Below, piece after piece: positions 13,001 to 22,079 of a stretch of 64,000 bases of DNA. The notes beneath the pieces were generated by a model. That model was not told where the DNA came from and made no database searches. It saw only the letters and a list, made by a program, of their open reading frames with translations. The DNA lies in NCBI RefSeq assembly GCF_030035675.1, contig NC_084482.1, positions 218,759,943 through 218,823,942 on the forward strand. The letters run 5' to 3'. A program made the translations under genes and the position numbers. This stretch comes from Rhineura floridana. Lineage: Eukaryota > Chordata > Lepidosauria > Squamata > Rhineuridae. The stretch's first letter is position 1. Each line of letters starts with the position of its first letter.

Positions 13001-16000
13001 CTCCCATCTCTGGTCTGCTGTTTGGTCTGATTCAGCTGCTGGGCTATTCTTATGTTCTTAAAGAGTCAAGAACAGTTCTCCTGTCTGAAGGAACTCCTGT
13101 ATAGATGAAGCCATCCTCCAGTGGGAAAGCCTATTAAACAAGACCCTGCAGAGACAGAGGGGGTCATGAGGAGAATTTAACTTCACCTAAGAAAAGTGGA
13201 TCTCTCTCAGGGCATCAGGGAGGTCCTACTGAACCAGGGAGTGTCTTCTGGTGTCACCAGAGCAGGCAAGACAGTTGACCTGTATCTGGACACTCACAAG
13301 CTGGATTGCCTCACAAACTGGGGGTGGGATTGCATGATTATCATATTTGACACTGGATGCAAGATGAGGATTCTAGAGTTCAACAATGGATTTCATTTTT
13401 CAATCATGTTGCAAAAAGAAATGGAATACCTGCCATGGCTGGAGCTTTGGAAGTCCCAAGTTGTCTCCTCTCCCCACCATCAGTGTCCGCTGGGATCTGG
13501 ATGAGTATACAGAATTTAAGGCAAGTGCCACAGCTTGCATACTGTTGTAAGTGATGTAGCTGTCTTGGGAAAGGGCTCTCTCAAGCTCCTCTTGGGACAA
13601 AATCTCCAGTTTCTCCTTCTCTGTGCATCTTGTCCAATCTTTCATGGGCAAGTCATCTTCTGGACATAAACAGTGAAATGATTTATTCCAAAACTGTTGT
13701 GTTGCTATGGATCTTGGCACATAGTAGTCATGTTTTGTCCTTTTCCTGGTCTTCATTATGAAGGACAAAGAACCATGAGTGTACATGAACAAATTTCTAT
13801 AAGACAAATTTACGTTGATGTCCTGAAGAACTATTGTGATCCACACTTTTGCCCCAGTTTGTATCTTATTAAGTATTCTCTGTATCACAAAGATTGGGCC
13901 AAATTCATGTTGAGCATCCCCATAGTAGACAAATGCATTGACTGTTCTCCATATGACAGGTGGTTCACTATGTAAAAACATTTGGTACAGAGCTCGCATT
14001 AATACTCTTTCTGAAAAGGCCACACAAATCCCACTGCTGATCATCAGAGATGTCAAGGTGTTCAAGAACCTTTCTCCACTGTCATTGTCTGGAGCAAACA
14101 GGCCAATCCATGTCCATCCAAAATGAAGGAGCAGTTGGATGATCCCCAGGTACTGAGTGTCTTCCTTTGGAACCATCCGGTAAATGAAAGGGAACTGGGT
14201 TTTATCATTAAGAGTAAGACCAAGGCTGACCTGGTGAGGAAAGGAAGAATATCAGATATTTATTAACCTGGAATTATTAAAAGCTAGCAAAAAAAGTCAT
14301 ATAGCTCAATTCAGTGGGACAATGGAATCCACTCTTTTGAGAATAGGTTTCAGCACTAAGGACAGCTCCAGGATAACCATGGCCCATGGACATAGAGCCA
14401 CCAGCATCCACCGTTTCAACCTTTGTGCAGTGCTTATCATTGGGGGTCACCCCAACCAGCATCAAAATAACAGCATTCCAAAGCCTCCCTCCCTCCCCCC
14501 CTCCCTCTCTCTCTCTCACACACAATCATCCCAGTTTCTACCTGTGGGATTTTGTAGATTCCTGTCAGGCCTGAAATGTGGATGGAGATGTCAGATTCAG
14601 CCCTTTCAGTTACAACTAACATGTTCTTCCATCTGCCACAGTTATAGTTTGGAATGCCCTTTTCCCCATCAGAATGCATGTCCAACATGGCATCAGTAGT
14701 GAGTCTGCCATCAAAATAGGTGTCATAAAGGCTGTAGCCCAGGGTGATGTTCGGCAACAGCTTCGGATCCTGGTTGATCTCTTGGGTGGCAAACAAGAAG
14801 GACAGGATATGCCAGTAGCTTGCTAGAGTTAAACTGCAAGTAGACAAACAGTTGTGAGCATATCACCTTTCTCTATTCAGTGAAAACCAAATGCCACGTT
14901 CTTTCTGTTACAAACTGAAGGGGCTTTCCAGAAACCATGGATCTCACAATAGCTTATTCCCAAATTAGGGGTGTGGGGTGGGGGACAAGTTGGCTGCAAG
15001 GTGAATATCCATTTGTCGCTTAAAAAGAAACATTGGGAAGTTACTGCTTGTGTGGGGGAAATCCTCTGCAATCTTCAAAGGACAAAATCAACTATATATT
15101 TTTAGGGTTAATGGAATGTTGCAAAACTGCTCAAAGGCAGCTGTAGCTTTCCTGGTCTTGGCTTTTTAATGGCCACGGTGGCACAAATGCATCTGTGTTG
15201 AAGGGGAGTGGTCATCCTCAGCTCTAGAAAGGATAAGCCTGCAATCCTATACCCACTTACTTGGAAGGAAGCCACATTGGGCTTACTGGGAATGACTTCT
15301 GGCTCGCATTGTGCTTTATGTCAAGAAGCACAACTTTAAGCCTGACTAGTTATGGGCAGTCCAAAAGCCCTTCTTGTGCCCTTGTGTCTCCTTTCTGCGA
15401 GTACAATCAGCTGAGGTGCACAATACTGGCTACAAAATCTTAGGGATGTGGTGGTTTTATGTTGGGCATGAGAGAAAGAGTTGCCTGAGCCAGACTTTCT
15501 CAATCTAATATTGCACCCAGCTATATAGCACAGTGGGGAGGAGAGCCTGGCTGGGAGTCCAGAGTCTGTGAGTTCAAATCCCCGCTCATGTCTCCTGGGG
15601 GTCAAGGACCACCTAAAGATCACCCCACAGTGAGTGGCTCAGGGGTTACATGCCCTGCCACCTGTGCAGCCGTGGGCAAGCTGCATAGTCCCAAGGAGCC
15701 CAGTTGCCCCCCAGCTGGAAGTTGCAGACAAGGAAGGGGCTGGCTTGTGCAGCTGTGGCAAGCTGAGCAGGTCCTAGCCAGCTGGGGAGGGTGTGTGTGT
15801 GGGGAGGGAGCCAGTGTGGTGTAGTGGCTGAAGTGTTAGACTATGACCTGGGAGACCAATGTTCGAATCCCCACACAGCCACGAGGCTCACTGGGTGACC
15901 TTGGGCCAGTCACTGCCCCTCAGCCTCAGAGGGAGGCAATGGGAAACCCCCTCTGAATACTGCTTACCATGAAAACCCCATTCATAGCGTAGCCATAAAT

Positions 16001-17426
16001 CGGGATCAACTTGAAGGCCGTCCATTTCAATTTTCATAAAAGAGAGACCTGCCTTTCACTGTAGGGGGAGATTTTCCTTGCCTTTTGTTTTCTCTTTCCT
16101 CGGTCTCAAGGCAAGGGCATGGCCAGACTTGGGACACTTAATTATGCCAATTCCTTCCAAGTGATTCCTTCAGAAAGGGACTGGAGAAGGTATTTAAAAA
16201 ATCACACTAAAAAAAAAATCTGCTCCAAAAATATCAGCAGAAAGTACTTGTGGGTAACATCACGAATGTTACACCAATGAATGCTGAGTGAACATTCATA
16301 AGAACATAAGAACATAAGAAGAGCCTGCTGGATCAGGCCAGTGGCCCATCTAGTCCAGCATCCTGTTCTCACAGTGGCCATTGCTTGCACTGCTTGCCAT
16401 TCCCCTTCCTCCAAATGTTCAATGACAGAATGGATTTGGTTCTTACTTGAGAATTCATGTGATTCAAGTTTACCCAACAACACTTCCTACCACTATATTA
16501 GGCAGTTATGCTGCGGTCAGAAGGGGAAGCCGTGCACTGGCATTTGTGTTTAGACCTCCAAGAAAGACTCACTTTACCTACACACTGCAGCTCTGCTAAA
16601 CTACACGTATAAAAGCAAAAAGGGTGTTTGTTCTTTTGGCTGGAATTCACTAATAGGCAAACAAACAAACAAACCTTGTGGTTTAAGACTGTACATAGAG
16701 TCAACAGATATTTCTATCAAACTTTAAAAAGTAGGGAATTTGGGCAGCTATAGTGAATGCACCAGGGGACCAGGAGACCTGACCTCCTCTCTGAGATATT
16801 GTACTGCCCTACAAATGCAAGCACCATTTGGGTTGGTCTTTCACAGTCCAATCCGCTTCCTGTGTAGCTTGGAAGAATTTAGTAACATGTGCCTCTGAGC
16901 ATGTGGTGGGTGGTGGCAACACCTGCAATCAGCCCAAATAACTCTTGTGGCTGTATAATTGTGCCAGAAAAACCAAATTACCCCATAATAAATTACCATC
17001 ATATTTCACTGTTCAAAATGAACCTCCGTGGATACAGGGCACAATGTGATCATTAGTGGTCCAGATACTGCCTTTGTATTTGCTAAACTCAGGGAGAAAG
17101 TACAAAGTTTGCCATGGGGACCAGGAGACATGGTCTTTCCATGGTAGTTCGAGACAGTCGAAAGAGTGCAGGGGGGGGGCACAGTTGCATCCATCAGAAC
17201 ACAGTTTACTTACTCAGTAAGCCTGGTTAAGGGGGGTTGGAAGAAGCTGTATGGTTCAAATTTAGCAACCTTTGGAGAGATGACACCACCAACAAGGTAG
17301 TCTCCTGGCCTGTAATAATTCAGTGGTTGATTTTGATACCCGGTCAGATTAAACAGCCCCCAGCATCCCACAGACTCCATGAGGCATTAACAGCAGAAGC
17401 TGCAGCAGACGTAGCAGGGAGATAAT
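5414..17426 (-). CDS. Vomeronasal type-2 receptor gene A (six exons, N-terminus damaged)
   Basis: This is a class C GPCR of the V2R family, expected at the surface of vomeronasal sensory neurons where it would detect peptide or protein cues. Coding exons on the minus strand are about 17214-17426 (exon 1), 14542-14833, 13430-14230, 11628-11855, 8429-8555 and 5414-6324. All introns have GT/AG ends and phases 2-0-0-0-1 agree throughout. Exons 2-6 have no stop. The order is ligand-binding Venus-flytrap region (exons 1-4), cysteine-rich linker (exon 5) and seven-helix region (exon 6), as in known V2Rs. From an internal ATG at 17380-17378 the frame runs 841 residues, but that start has no signal peptide. 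The start codon matching gene B is ATT and the signal-peptide frame is shifted. The gene is therefore either a recent pseudogene or uses another first exon. A minus-strand AATAAA at 5098-5093 could be the poly(A) signal. Confidence 0.85.
7000..7033. repeat. (AAT)n microsatellite
   Basis: About eleven aat/taa units in intron 5 of gene A. Confidence 0.9.
7543..7820 (+). mobile_element. CR1 3' fragment
   Basis: Matches the end of CR1 ORF2 ([20 protein letters not shown], then [10 protein letters not shown] in a shifted frame). It lies in intron 5 of gene A and is cut where the L2-like tail begins. Confidence 0.75.
7822..7885 (-). mobile_element. L2-like LINE 3' tail
   Basis: On the minus strand it reads gtaaaccgtccagagagcttcggctatggggcg in two blocks, then (caat)n, the common L2-like 3' end in this window. 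Confidence 0.7.
8429..8555 (-). CDS. V2R gene A exon 5 (cysteine-rich linker)
   Basis: A 127-nt exon with a gttag acceptor and a GAAG|gtgag donor. It encodes [19 protein letters not shown] and then [17 protein letters not shown], the NCD3G-type cysteine-rich linker joining the ligand-binding domain to the seven-helix domain in class C receptors. All expected cysteines are present. The donor leaves one base (G) that joins the AT opening of exon 6. Confidence 0.93.
8757..9217 (+). mobile_element. L2-like LINE 3' part nested in CR1
   Basis: Encodes [19 protein letters not shown] and [20 protein letters not shown] to KTFLFSQAF, then the 3' UTR and an (aata)n tail. CR1 sequence lies on both sides. 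Confidence 0.8.
9706..9892 (+). mobile_element. Sauria SINE nested in CR1
   Basis: A tRNA-like head (tggtgtagtggttaaggtg A-box region, gatttgaatcctc B-box region) is followed by the middle ccttgggccagtcactg and a BovB-type 3' end (ggtcaccataagtcggaat, cgacttgaaggca). CR1 actcttca and agtacttgaaagg sit directly at the two ends. Confidence 0.85.
10213..10655 (+). mobile_element. BovB fragment with internal deletion
   Basis: Starts in the ORF2 connector ([39 protein letters not shown]), passes [13 protein letters not shown], then jumps from gataccatggg to the terminal tcatagggtcaccataagtcg tail. Confidence 0.8.
10679..11345. repeat. Local direct duplications in gene A intron 4
   Basis: A ~38-bp unit (aggcagtcataatatcaata) occurs at 10679 and 10868. 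A ~130-bp unit (tcttgcatgtccccagttt ... atgcagagaaa) occurs at 10732-10862 and 11209-11337. An L2-like tail (ggaggaagggcaggatata) lies between them at about 10916-10986. Confidence 0.7.
11628..11855 (-). CDS. V2R gene A exon 4
   Basis: A 228-nt, 76-codon exon, phase 0 at both ends, with a ttgtag acceptor and an AAG|gtata donor. The translation begins [14 protein letters not shown] and includes [19 protein letters not shown], a strongly conserved V2R block near the end of the ligand-binding domain. The length equals that of gene B exon 4. No stop. Confidence 0.92.
12259..12329 (-). mobile_element. BovB 3' tail fragment
   Basis: Reverse of the BovB end: ttgttgttgttatgtgcctt, then gattacaacttatggcaac. 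About 70 bp in intron 3 of gene A. Confidence 0.75.
12349..12585 (+). repeat. Dispersed repeat, inverted partner of 16645-16880
   Basis: About 237 bp, from attcttccaagctacacag through gagaggaggtcaggtctcct to tgcctattagtgaat. A close copy lies in opposite orientation at 16645-16880, so the two bracket exons 2 and 3 of gene A. Family unknown. Confidence 0.75.
12586..13429. other. Intron 3 of gene A, no element recognised
   Basis: AT-rich intron sequence without a recognisable exon or named repeat. A plus-strand frame at 13196-13504 is a shadow that runs into exon 3 antisense. Confidence 0.5.
13430..14230 (-). CDS. V2R gene A exon 3 (ligand-binding domain)
   Basis: This is the large V2R exon, 801 nt or 267 codons, phase 0 at both ends. 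It starts [15 protein letters not shown] and ends LQPWQ before a gtatt donor. It carries the family signatures [18 protein letters not shown] and [19 protein letters not shown], followed by the second lobe ending in [17 protein letters not shown]. It is fully open. It lacks the 27-bp in-frame duplication found in gene B at the SQEEIEEIL site. Confidence 0.93.
14542..14833 (-). CDS. V2R gene A exon 2
   Basis: A 292-nt exon, with one base completing a split codon and then 97 codons. It has an AG acceptor after a pyrimidine run and a CAG|gtag donor. It encodes [19 protein letters not shown] followed by [16 protein letters not shown], the conserved first lobe of the V2R ligand-binding domain. The length is identical to gene B exon 2. 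It is fully open. Confidence 0.9.
14834..15518. other. Intron 1 of gene A, no element recognised
   Basis: No exon or named repeat seen here apart from short weak matches. Confidence 0.45.
15519..15790 (+). mobile_element. Long-bodied tRNA SINE, 3'-truncated
   Basis: Same family as 23331-23679: a tRNA-like head (atagcacagtggggagg, tgagttcaaatccccgctc) and a unique body (gatcaccccacagtgagtgg, ctgcatagtcccaaggagcc), ending near gcaagctgagcagg without the BovB-type tail. A complete Sauria SINE follows about 15 bp later. Confidence 0.7.
15806..16033 (+). mobile_element. Sauria SINE, full length
   Basis: The head agtgtggtgtagtggctgaa with B-box region gttcgaatccccac is followed by ggtgaccttgggccagtcac. 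The body ggaggcaatgggaaacc and the BovB-type end ataaatcgggatcaacttg complete it. In intron 1 of gene A. Confidence 0.88.
16298..16382 (-). mobile_element. CR1-type 3' end (cttatgttc terminus)
   Basis: cataagaacataagaag followed by cctgctggatcaggccag and ctagtccagcatcctgttct is the reverse of the CR1 subfamily end also seen at 31165-31575. Confidence 0.75.
16645..16880 (-). repeat. Dispersed repeat, inverted partner of 12349-12585
   Basis: Read on the minus strand it matches the copy at 12349-12585 over nearly its whole length (aaattcttccaagctacac, tgcattcactatagctgc). It lies in intron 1 of gene A. Confidence 0.75.
17214..17426 (-). pseudogene. V2R gene A exon 1 (start codon lost, frame shifted)
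   Basis: The segment aligns with gene B exon 1: a leucine-rich leader, then a [14 protein letters not shown] stretch typical of V2R N-termini, ending at a good donor (GA|gtaagta, donor at 17213-17212). Where B has ATG, A has ATT (17426-17424). Between the leader and the GYQ stretch A has 25 nt where B has 33, so the leader frame runs into a TAA. An ATG at 17380 restores the receptor frame ([17 protein letters not shown]) but without a hydrophobic leader. What is seen is the sequence difference; loss of surface targeting is inferred. Confidence 0.7.
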
Positions 17427-17658
17427 TTTAGCTGAGCCAGTGACAAGACACCTCCCTTGTGACGGCAGCAGTGACTTCAGTGACACAACTGGAGTCCAGC
17501 TTTGGATTCAGATCTAAAGGCAGCGGCAGGGAGCTTCCCAGTGGTGCGGTCCGTGCCCACCCTAAATCTCAGGCCAGGTGCTGAAGTCGCACAGGACTTC
17601 AAAATGAACAGGAGAGGAAGAATTTATATCATAATTTTGTCAGGTAAGAAGTTACCTA

Positions 17659-17868
17659 ATGTTCTCCTTGATTCTGATGTTTAGCCTATCAGTCTCAGGG
17701 GAAACCCCTGGAGCTTTGGTGAGAGGAGAGGAACACTATGATTTTGATAATTATAACTGGAAGGTTCGCCTCTGGAACCTCCTGGAGGCTCTGCACGGCT
17801 CAAGGAGGAGGTGCAGAAAAACATGTTTGCGAGAAATCACCAATGCCGAGTCTGAGATGGGCCAGTGA
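17659..17868 (+). other. Antisense ORF in gene A upstream flank, conserved in gene B flank
   Basis: A 69-codon frame starts MFSLILMFSLSVSGETPG and continues GEEHYDFDNYNWKVRLW. The corresponding flank of gene B has the same frame on its minus strand (MLSLILMFVWLLSGEIPG from about 43391 down), but there a TGA replaces AGA soon after the leader-like part. I do not recognise a protein family. It may only be homologous V2R 5' flank that happens to be open. Confidence 0.3.
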
Positions 17869-18971
17869 GGGGGGCAGGTGAACTTGGCAATGAAGAAATG
17901 CTTTCATAGGAGGAAGGATTGAAATATTCATTCTCTTAGGATATATATTGTGTCACCCCAATAGGAATTGCTCCCCATTTTCTGAAGTATCATAGAATAG
18001 TAGAGTTGGAAGGGGTCTATAAGGCCATCAAGTCCAACCCCCTGCTCAATGCAGGAATCCAAATCAAAACATTCCCGACAGATGGCTGTCCTGCTGCCGC
18101 TTGAATGCCTCCAGTGTCAGAGAGCCCACTAACTCTCTAGGTAATTGATTCCATCTTCGTATGGCTCTAACAGTTAGGAAGTTAGGAAGTAGTCCCCCCC
18201 AGCTGTCATGGGGGCTCTCCCTAGCCTAAAAATGTCTGCCAAGTTGTCCAGCCTTTTCCAATGGCCCCTCTGTTGCTGGAGAAGCATTTTATAAGCAAAG
18301 CATCAATTTTTGAATAGAAAACCCAAACCTTCCTCCCTCCCCCCAAACATCAGAGTTCTCCAAAAGTCAGTGTGCAACTCTCTTTGTGAATAACCCTTCA
18401 GGGCACCCTCCGGAGCAGGCACCCAGCACCATTACTGCCATTGTTAGATGGCTCAAGGAGAAGGTGCAGAAATGGAGGGAAAACATACTTGCAAGAAAGC
18501 ACTGCCTGATGGGGCTGCTTTGTCTGAGATGGGCCAGTGAGGGGCCAGGTGAACTTTGCAAAGTTCGTGTTGAAGAGGGTCAAAATACTTGTTCTTTTAA
18601 GACATTTTCAAAATACCTCAGGCTTTTGATGCATCTCGCCCATGTATTGGTCACCCCAATAGGATTTGCTCCTCATGTTCTTAAGCAGTTCCTCCCCCCA
18701 TCTGTCATGGCATCTCTCCCTAGCCAGAAAATGTCTGCCAAGTTGTCTGGCCTGGCCCTTCCCAATGGCCCCTCTGTTGCTTTAGAAGCCAGTTTTACAA
18801 AGAGTCACAATTTCGACTGCTGGGAAAACCATATTGTTCCTCCCCCCCCCCCCAAAAAAAACTACCAGCGCCAGAGTTCTCCAAAAATCAGTGTGCAACC
18901 CTGTTTGTGGACTAACTCTTCAGGGCACCCACTGGAGTGGGCCAACAGGCACCATTGCTGTAGTTGTTGCA
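17797..18971. repeat. Tandem duplication of the V2R gene A upstream flank
   Basis: Two direct copies, 17797-18449 and 18450-18971, share ggctcaaggag, gagatgggccagtgag, tcaccccaatagga, aatgtctgccaagttgt, caatggcccctctgttgct and cagagttctccaaaa. Copy 1 also contains a ~200-bp CR1 3' fragment (17993-18195) absent from copy 2, so that insertion is probably younger than the duplication. The left part of each unit is homologous to the gene B flank near 43140-43310. Confidence 0.75.
17993..18195 (-). mobile_element. CR1 3' fragment inside upstream duplication copy 1
   Basis: Minus-strand CR1 end: atcatagaatagtagagttg, gtccaaccccctgctcaatg and on through the last codons of ORF2. Confidence 0.8.
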
Positions 18972-19165
18972 TTTTACTTACTTATTATTTATTTATTACA
19001 TTTATACCCCACCTTTCTTTTCTTTTCATGATAGAAACGCAAGGCGGTTTACATATGGTTCTCAGGCAGTCTCCCATCCAGGTACTGACCAGACCTGACC
19101 CTGCTTAGCTTCAGCAAGGTGCTGGCCTCATGTGCCTTCAGACCATAGCCTGGGACCATTTTACC
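18972..19165 (-). mobile_element. 5S rRNA-derived SINE (SINE3 type)
   Basis: The stretch 19063-19150 read on the minus strand aligns with 5S rRNA, including the internal promoter region (gaagctaagcagggtcaggt, tcagtacctggatgggagac). It is joined to a LINE-like 3' tail (ggtggggtataaatgtaat, then (aata)n). The 5S 5' half is more diverged. Confidence 0.75.
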
Positions 19166-19628
19166 CTTAATGAGAGGGCAGTCATGGCAACAGAACCATT
19201 CCAGAGACGTAGCTGTGTTTGTCTGTTTTTAATTTTTGCTGCAGTGTCCTTTAGCTCCTTCAATATTAAGAAGAGTGTTGTGACATGAGGGGCAGGTGCA
19301 TCGACCTTTCTGGAGTCAGCTCCCGGGCACCGTGCTGTCTAGCGTCAGTTCAGTCGCGTTCTCCATCACAAGGAACTTTCCAACAAACTGGGAAGAAGAC
19401 CTAGGCTGCTTTGAGCCTCAAAGCAATATCCCAATTCACAGAGAAGTGCTTCCATCCCATAAAACAACACAGACACACAATAAAACAAGGGACTTTCATT
19501 TTTTTATTGTTCTGAGCACCCGAGCATGTGCAGGAATCCAGAAAGGAATGAGTGTAACCCGGGGTGGTAGGATCCCTACTGAGGCCACTTCTTAAACTGT
19601 CTCATCTCACAGTCTACAGGGGTGGGGC
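19166..19628. other. No gene recognised
   Basis: Intergenic sequence without an element I can name. Confidence 0.4.
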
Positions 19629-19966
19629 AGCGTTGCCAGGCTCAGGGCCCGAGAATGATTCTGTATCTTTAGAAGAAGGGAAAATTCAGCCAAGTGCAGG
19701 TGTTCTTGCAATGCTGTAATGGGAAAAACCACAAGGTGGAATTCTCCCTCCCCCTTGCACAACTTTTAAAGATACAGAAGACCTCTTGGAGGCTGGGCCT
19801 GGCAACCAAGAGATCTTCTGTATCTTTAACAGTTGTGTAGGGGGAACAAAGAATTCCACCTTGTGGTTTTTCCCATTACAGGGTTGCAAGAACACCTGCA
19901 CTTGGCTGAATTTTCCCTTCTCTTAAAGATACAGAATCATTCTTAGGTCCTGAGCCTGGCAACCCT
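19629..19966. mobile_element. Palindromic MITE (338 bp)
   Basis: The whole element is one imperfect inverted repeat folding near 19797: it starts agcgttgccaggctcagg and ends cctgagcctggcaaccct. Shared arms include gaaaattcagccaagtgcag, aaaaaccacaaggtggaatt and agatacagaagacctct. No clear target duplication. A half copy lies at 60935-61108. Confidence 0.8.
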
Positions 19967-20301
19967 AGTAGAGTACCTGGAAGTTTTTCAGCCAATGGTG
20001 GAAGCTGTCTTCCCCTACTGACCTTTGGCATTGGAGATTGGGTGGCCTTTCTTAGTCCCTCGGAATCTATGGTTTCCGCCATGTTTTGTTCCCACAGTGG
20101 TTTAAAGTGCAGGAGTTACCAATTCACCCTCCACCCCCACAAACACTCCTTCAATGTTATATCAAGAGGACTTAAGCCCACAGGAAGTCATGAACTAGAA
20201 CCCTGAATAGGGACAGGTGAGAAGTCCACTGAATTTAGATTGAGCATCAGATTTTTCAGTGGTCTGCAAATTCTCCATCTTTGTGGAGTGATCCTATTTA
20301 T

Positions 20302-20362
20302 CATAGACTAGTAGAGTTGGAAGGGTCCTATAAGGCCATCAAGTCCAACCCCCTGCTCTGAA
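20302..20362 (-). mobile_element. CR1 3' end fragment
   Basis: About 60 bp of catagactagtagagttgg and gccatcaagtccaacccc, the reverse CR1 end. Confidence 0.7.
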
Positions 20363-20496
20363 CTTCAGCGGCTTTCTTGGATTCCCCCCCTCAAATATTC
20401 CTTCAAATATTCCCTCAAATATATTGTTCTTTTATTTATTTATGTATTATTTCATTTATATCTCACCTGTTATATTGATCAGGATGAGACCGAGAA

Positions 20497-20833
20497 TAAA
20501 ATTTGTTGTTGTTATGTGCCTCCAAGTCAACTACGACTTAAATCAGTGACCTCCAAAAGCATCTGTCATGAACCACCCTGTTCAGACCTTGTGAGTTTAG
20601 GTCTGTGGCTTCCTTGATGGATTCAATCCATCTCGTTTGGCCTTCCTCTTTTTCTATTCCCTTCTGTTTTTCCCAGCATTATTATCTTTTCTAATGTATC
20701 ATGTCTTCTCATGATGTGTCCAAAGTAGGATAACCTCAGCTTCATCATTTTAGCTTCTAGTGATAGTTCTGGATTAATTTGTTCTAACACCCAATTATTT
20801 GTCTTTTTCGCAGTCCATGGTATCTGCAAAGCT
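20497..20833 (-). mobile_element. BovB 3' end
   Basis: On the minus strand it encodes LSLEAKMMKLRLSYFGHIMR, GKTEGNRKRGRPNEMD and continues to the tail at ttgttgttgttatgtgcctc. Confidence 0.85.
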
Positions 20834-21357
20834 CTGAGAATAAAATAGAGCTTCTTTATTTAATAATTCTTTAAACAGCAAAACATCTGAGCTTGTTCTG
20901 TGCTAGGGCCTCACCCAACACACACAACGTAAGGTGTGTAATACCCTCTAGAGAAAGTTAACTCTTTATTTCCTGTGCATCAAACTTAAAGACACAATTC
21001 ACTACATTTCCCTTTGAGTTCTAAATTGTTTTGTGTTCTTTAACTATAGGCAAACAGTGATGCAGCAGTGACCCCAGCCACACTTGACAGAATATCTTCG
21101 AGCAAACACCCAGTTCAGTTCTTCTGCACCTCGTCACTGCTGCCCACTCCCCAACAACTGCCTCTGGATGTGTCCACCTCATTCCACCTGACAAAAGGGC
21201 GAGCCTTGATCCTGCCAAGCCAAGAAGCGTCTCCACCAACACCAATACCATGATGAGAAAGGGGTGGGGGATGGGTTGAAGGAAATGAGAAAGAGAGCTC
21301 AATGGTTAGCATTTTTAGAATAATAATGAACGGGGAATATAGAGAAAAGGAGAACAT

Positions 21358-21640
21358 AGAGAAACTCATTTGAAATATGGTGTTGGAGAGTTTTGTGTGT
21401 ACCACGGACTGTGAAAAAGACAAATAATTGGGTGTTGGAACAAATTAAACCAGAACTGTCACTAGAAGCTAAAACAAAGTAAACCAGAATAAATCCACCA
21501 CTAATACACAATTATTGTGTCAAGAATATGTTGCAAAGTACACCCACAACAAAACACACATCTAGACCAGAATTATTACTAGAAGCTAAAACGATGAAAT
21601 TGAGGTTATCATACTTTGGACACATAATGAGAATGTATCA
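21358..21640 (+). mobile_element. Two BovB fragments split by a ~70-bp foreign motif
   Basis: 21358-21476 and 21547-21636 are neighbouring BovB ORF2 segments (aaactcatttgaaatatggt; aattgaggttatcatacttt). Between them lies a motif (gtaaaccagaataaatccac ... tgtgtcaagaatatgttgc) that recurs at 36130-36205 beside BovB and at 41668-41740. Confidence 0.65.
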
Positions 21641-21794
21641 CTGAATGATTACAACAAAGCCATGTCTCTTAACTTCAATGGGCCTACTCTGAGCAATAGT
21701 GTAGTGGCAAATTCAGAAACGCTTGCTCCTTTCATGTTAATCACATCCATAACTGCTCCTTGCTTCCCCCCCATTTTTTTGCTGTTTTAGTGCC

Positions 21795-21950
21795 TATGAA
21801 TCAATAAGCATGAAAGAGAGTGTTAGCTACTGAGAAGAGTCTTCTCAGCATGTCCTTTCACTCTGTCTCCACTCCACAGGAAAAAACAAGGAGGCATATT
21901 AGAAGACTCTTCTCAGTAGCTAATACACTCCCCTTTCATGCTGATTGGCT
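21795..21950. repeat. Inverted repeat with ~48-bp arms
   Basis: Arms with tcaataagcatgaaagagag and tagctactgagaagagtctt return inverted as agactcttctcagtagcta and cccctttcatgctgattgg, around a ~55-bp spacer. Probably a small palindromic MITE; no target duplication found. Confidence 0.6.
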
Positions 21951-22079
21951 TGTAGGATGCTGGAGACATAGGGACCCTCCTCCCCAAAAAGGAAAGAGTC
22001 GAAGACCCCTTGGGAATTGGGGAGGGGTAAAACTACCAGAATTCCCGGAGTGGGTGTGCAGGGGAGATGCACTTCTAAT

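Noticed and set aside
13697-13975. Plus-strand frame of 92 codons
   Set aside because: It is the antisense shadow of V2R gene A exon 3.
15806-16033. tRNA gene
   Set aside because: The A- and B-box-like sequences belong to the head of a Sauria SINE; no cloverleaf with an anticodon arm is preserved.
19063-19150. Functional 5S rRNA gene
   Set aside because: Only the 3' half is conserved and it is fused to a LINE-like tail, so it is a SINE.
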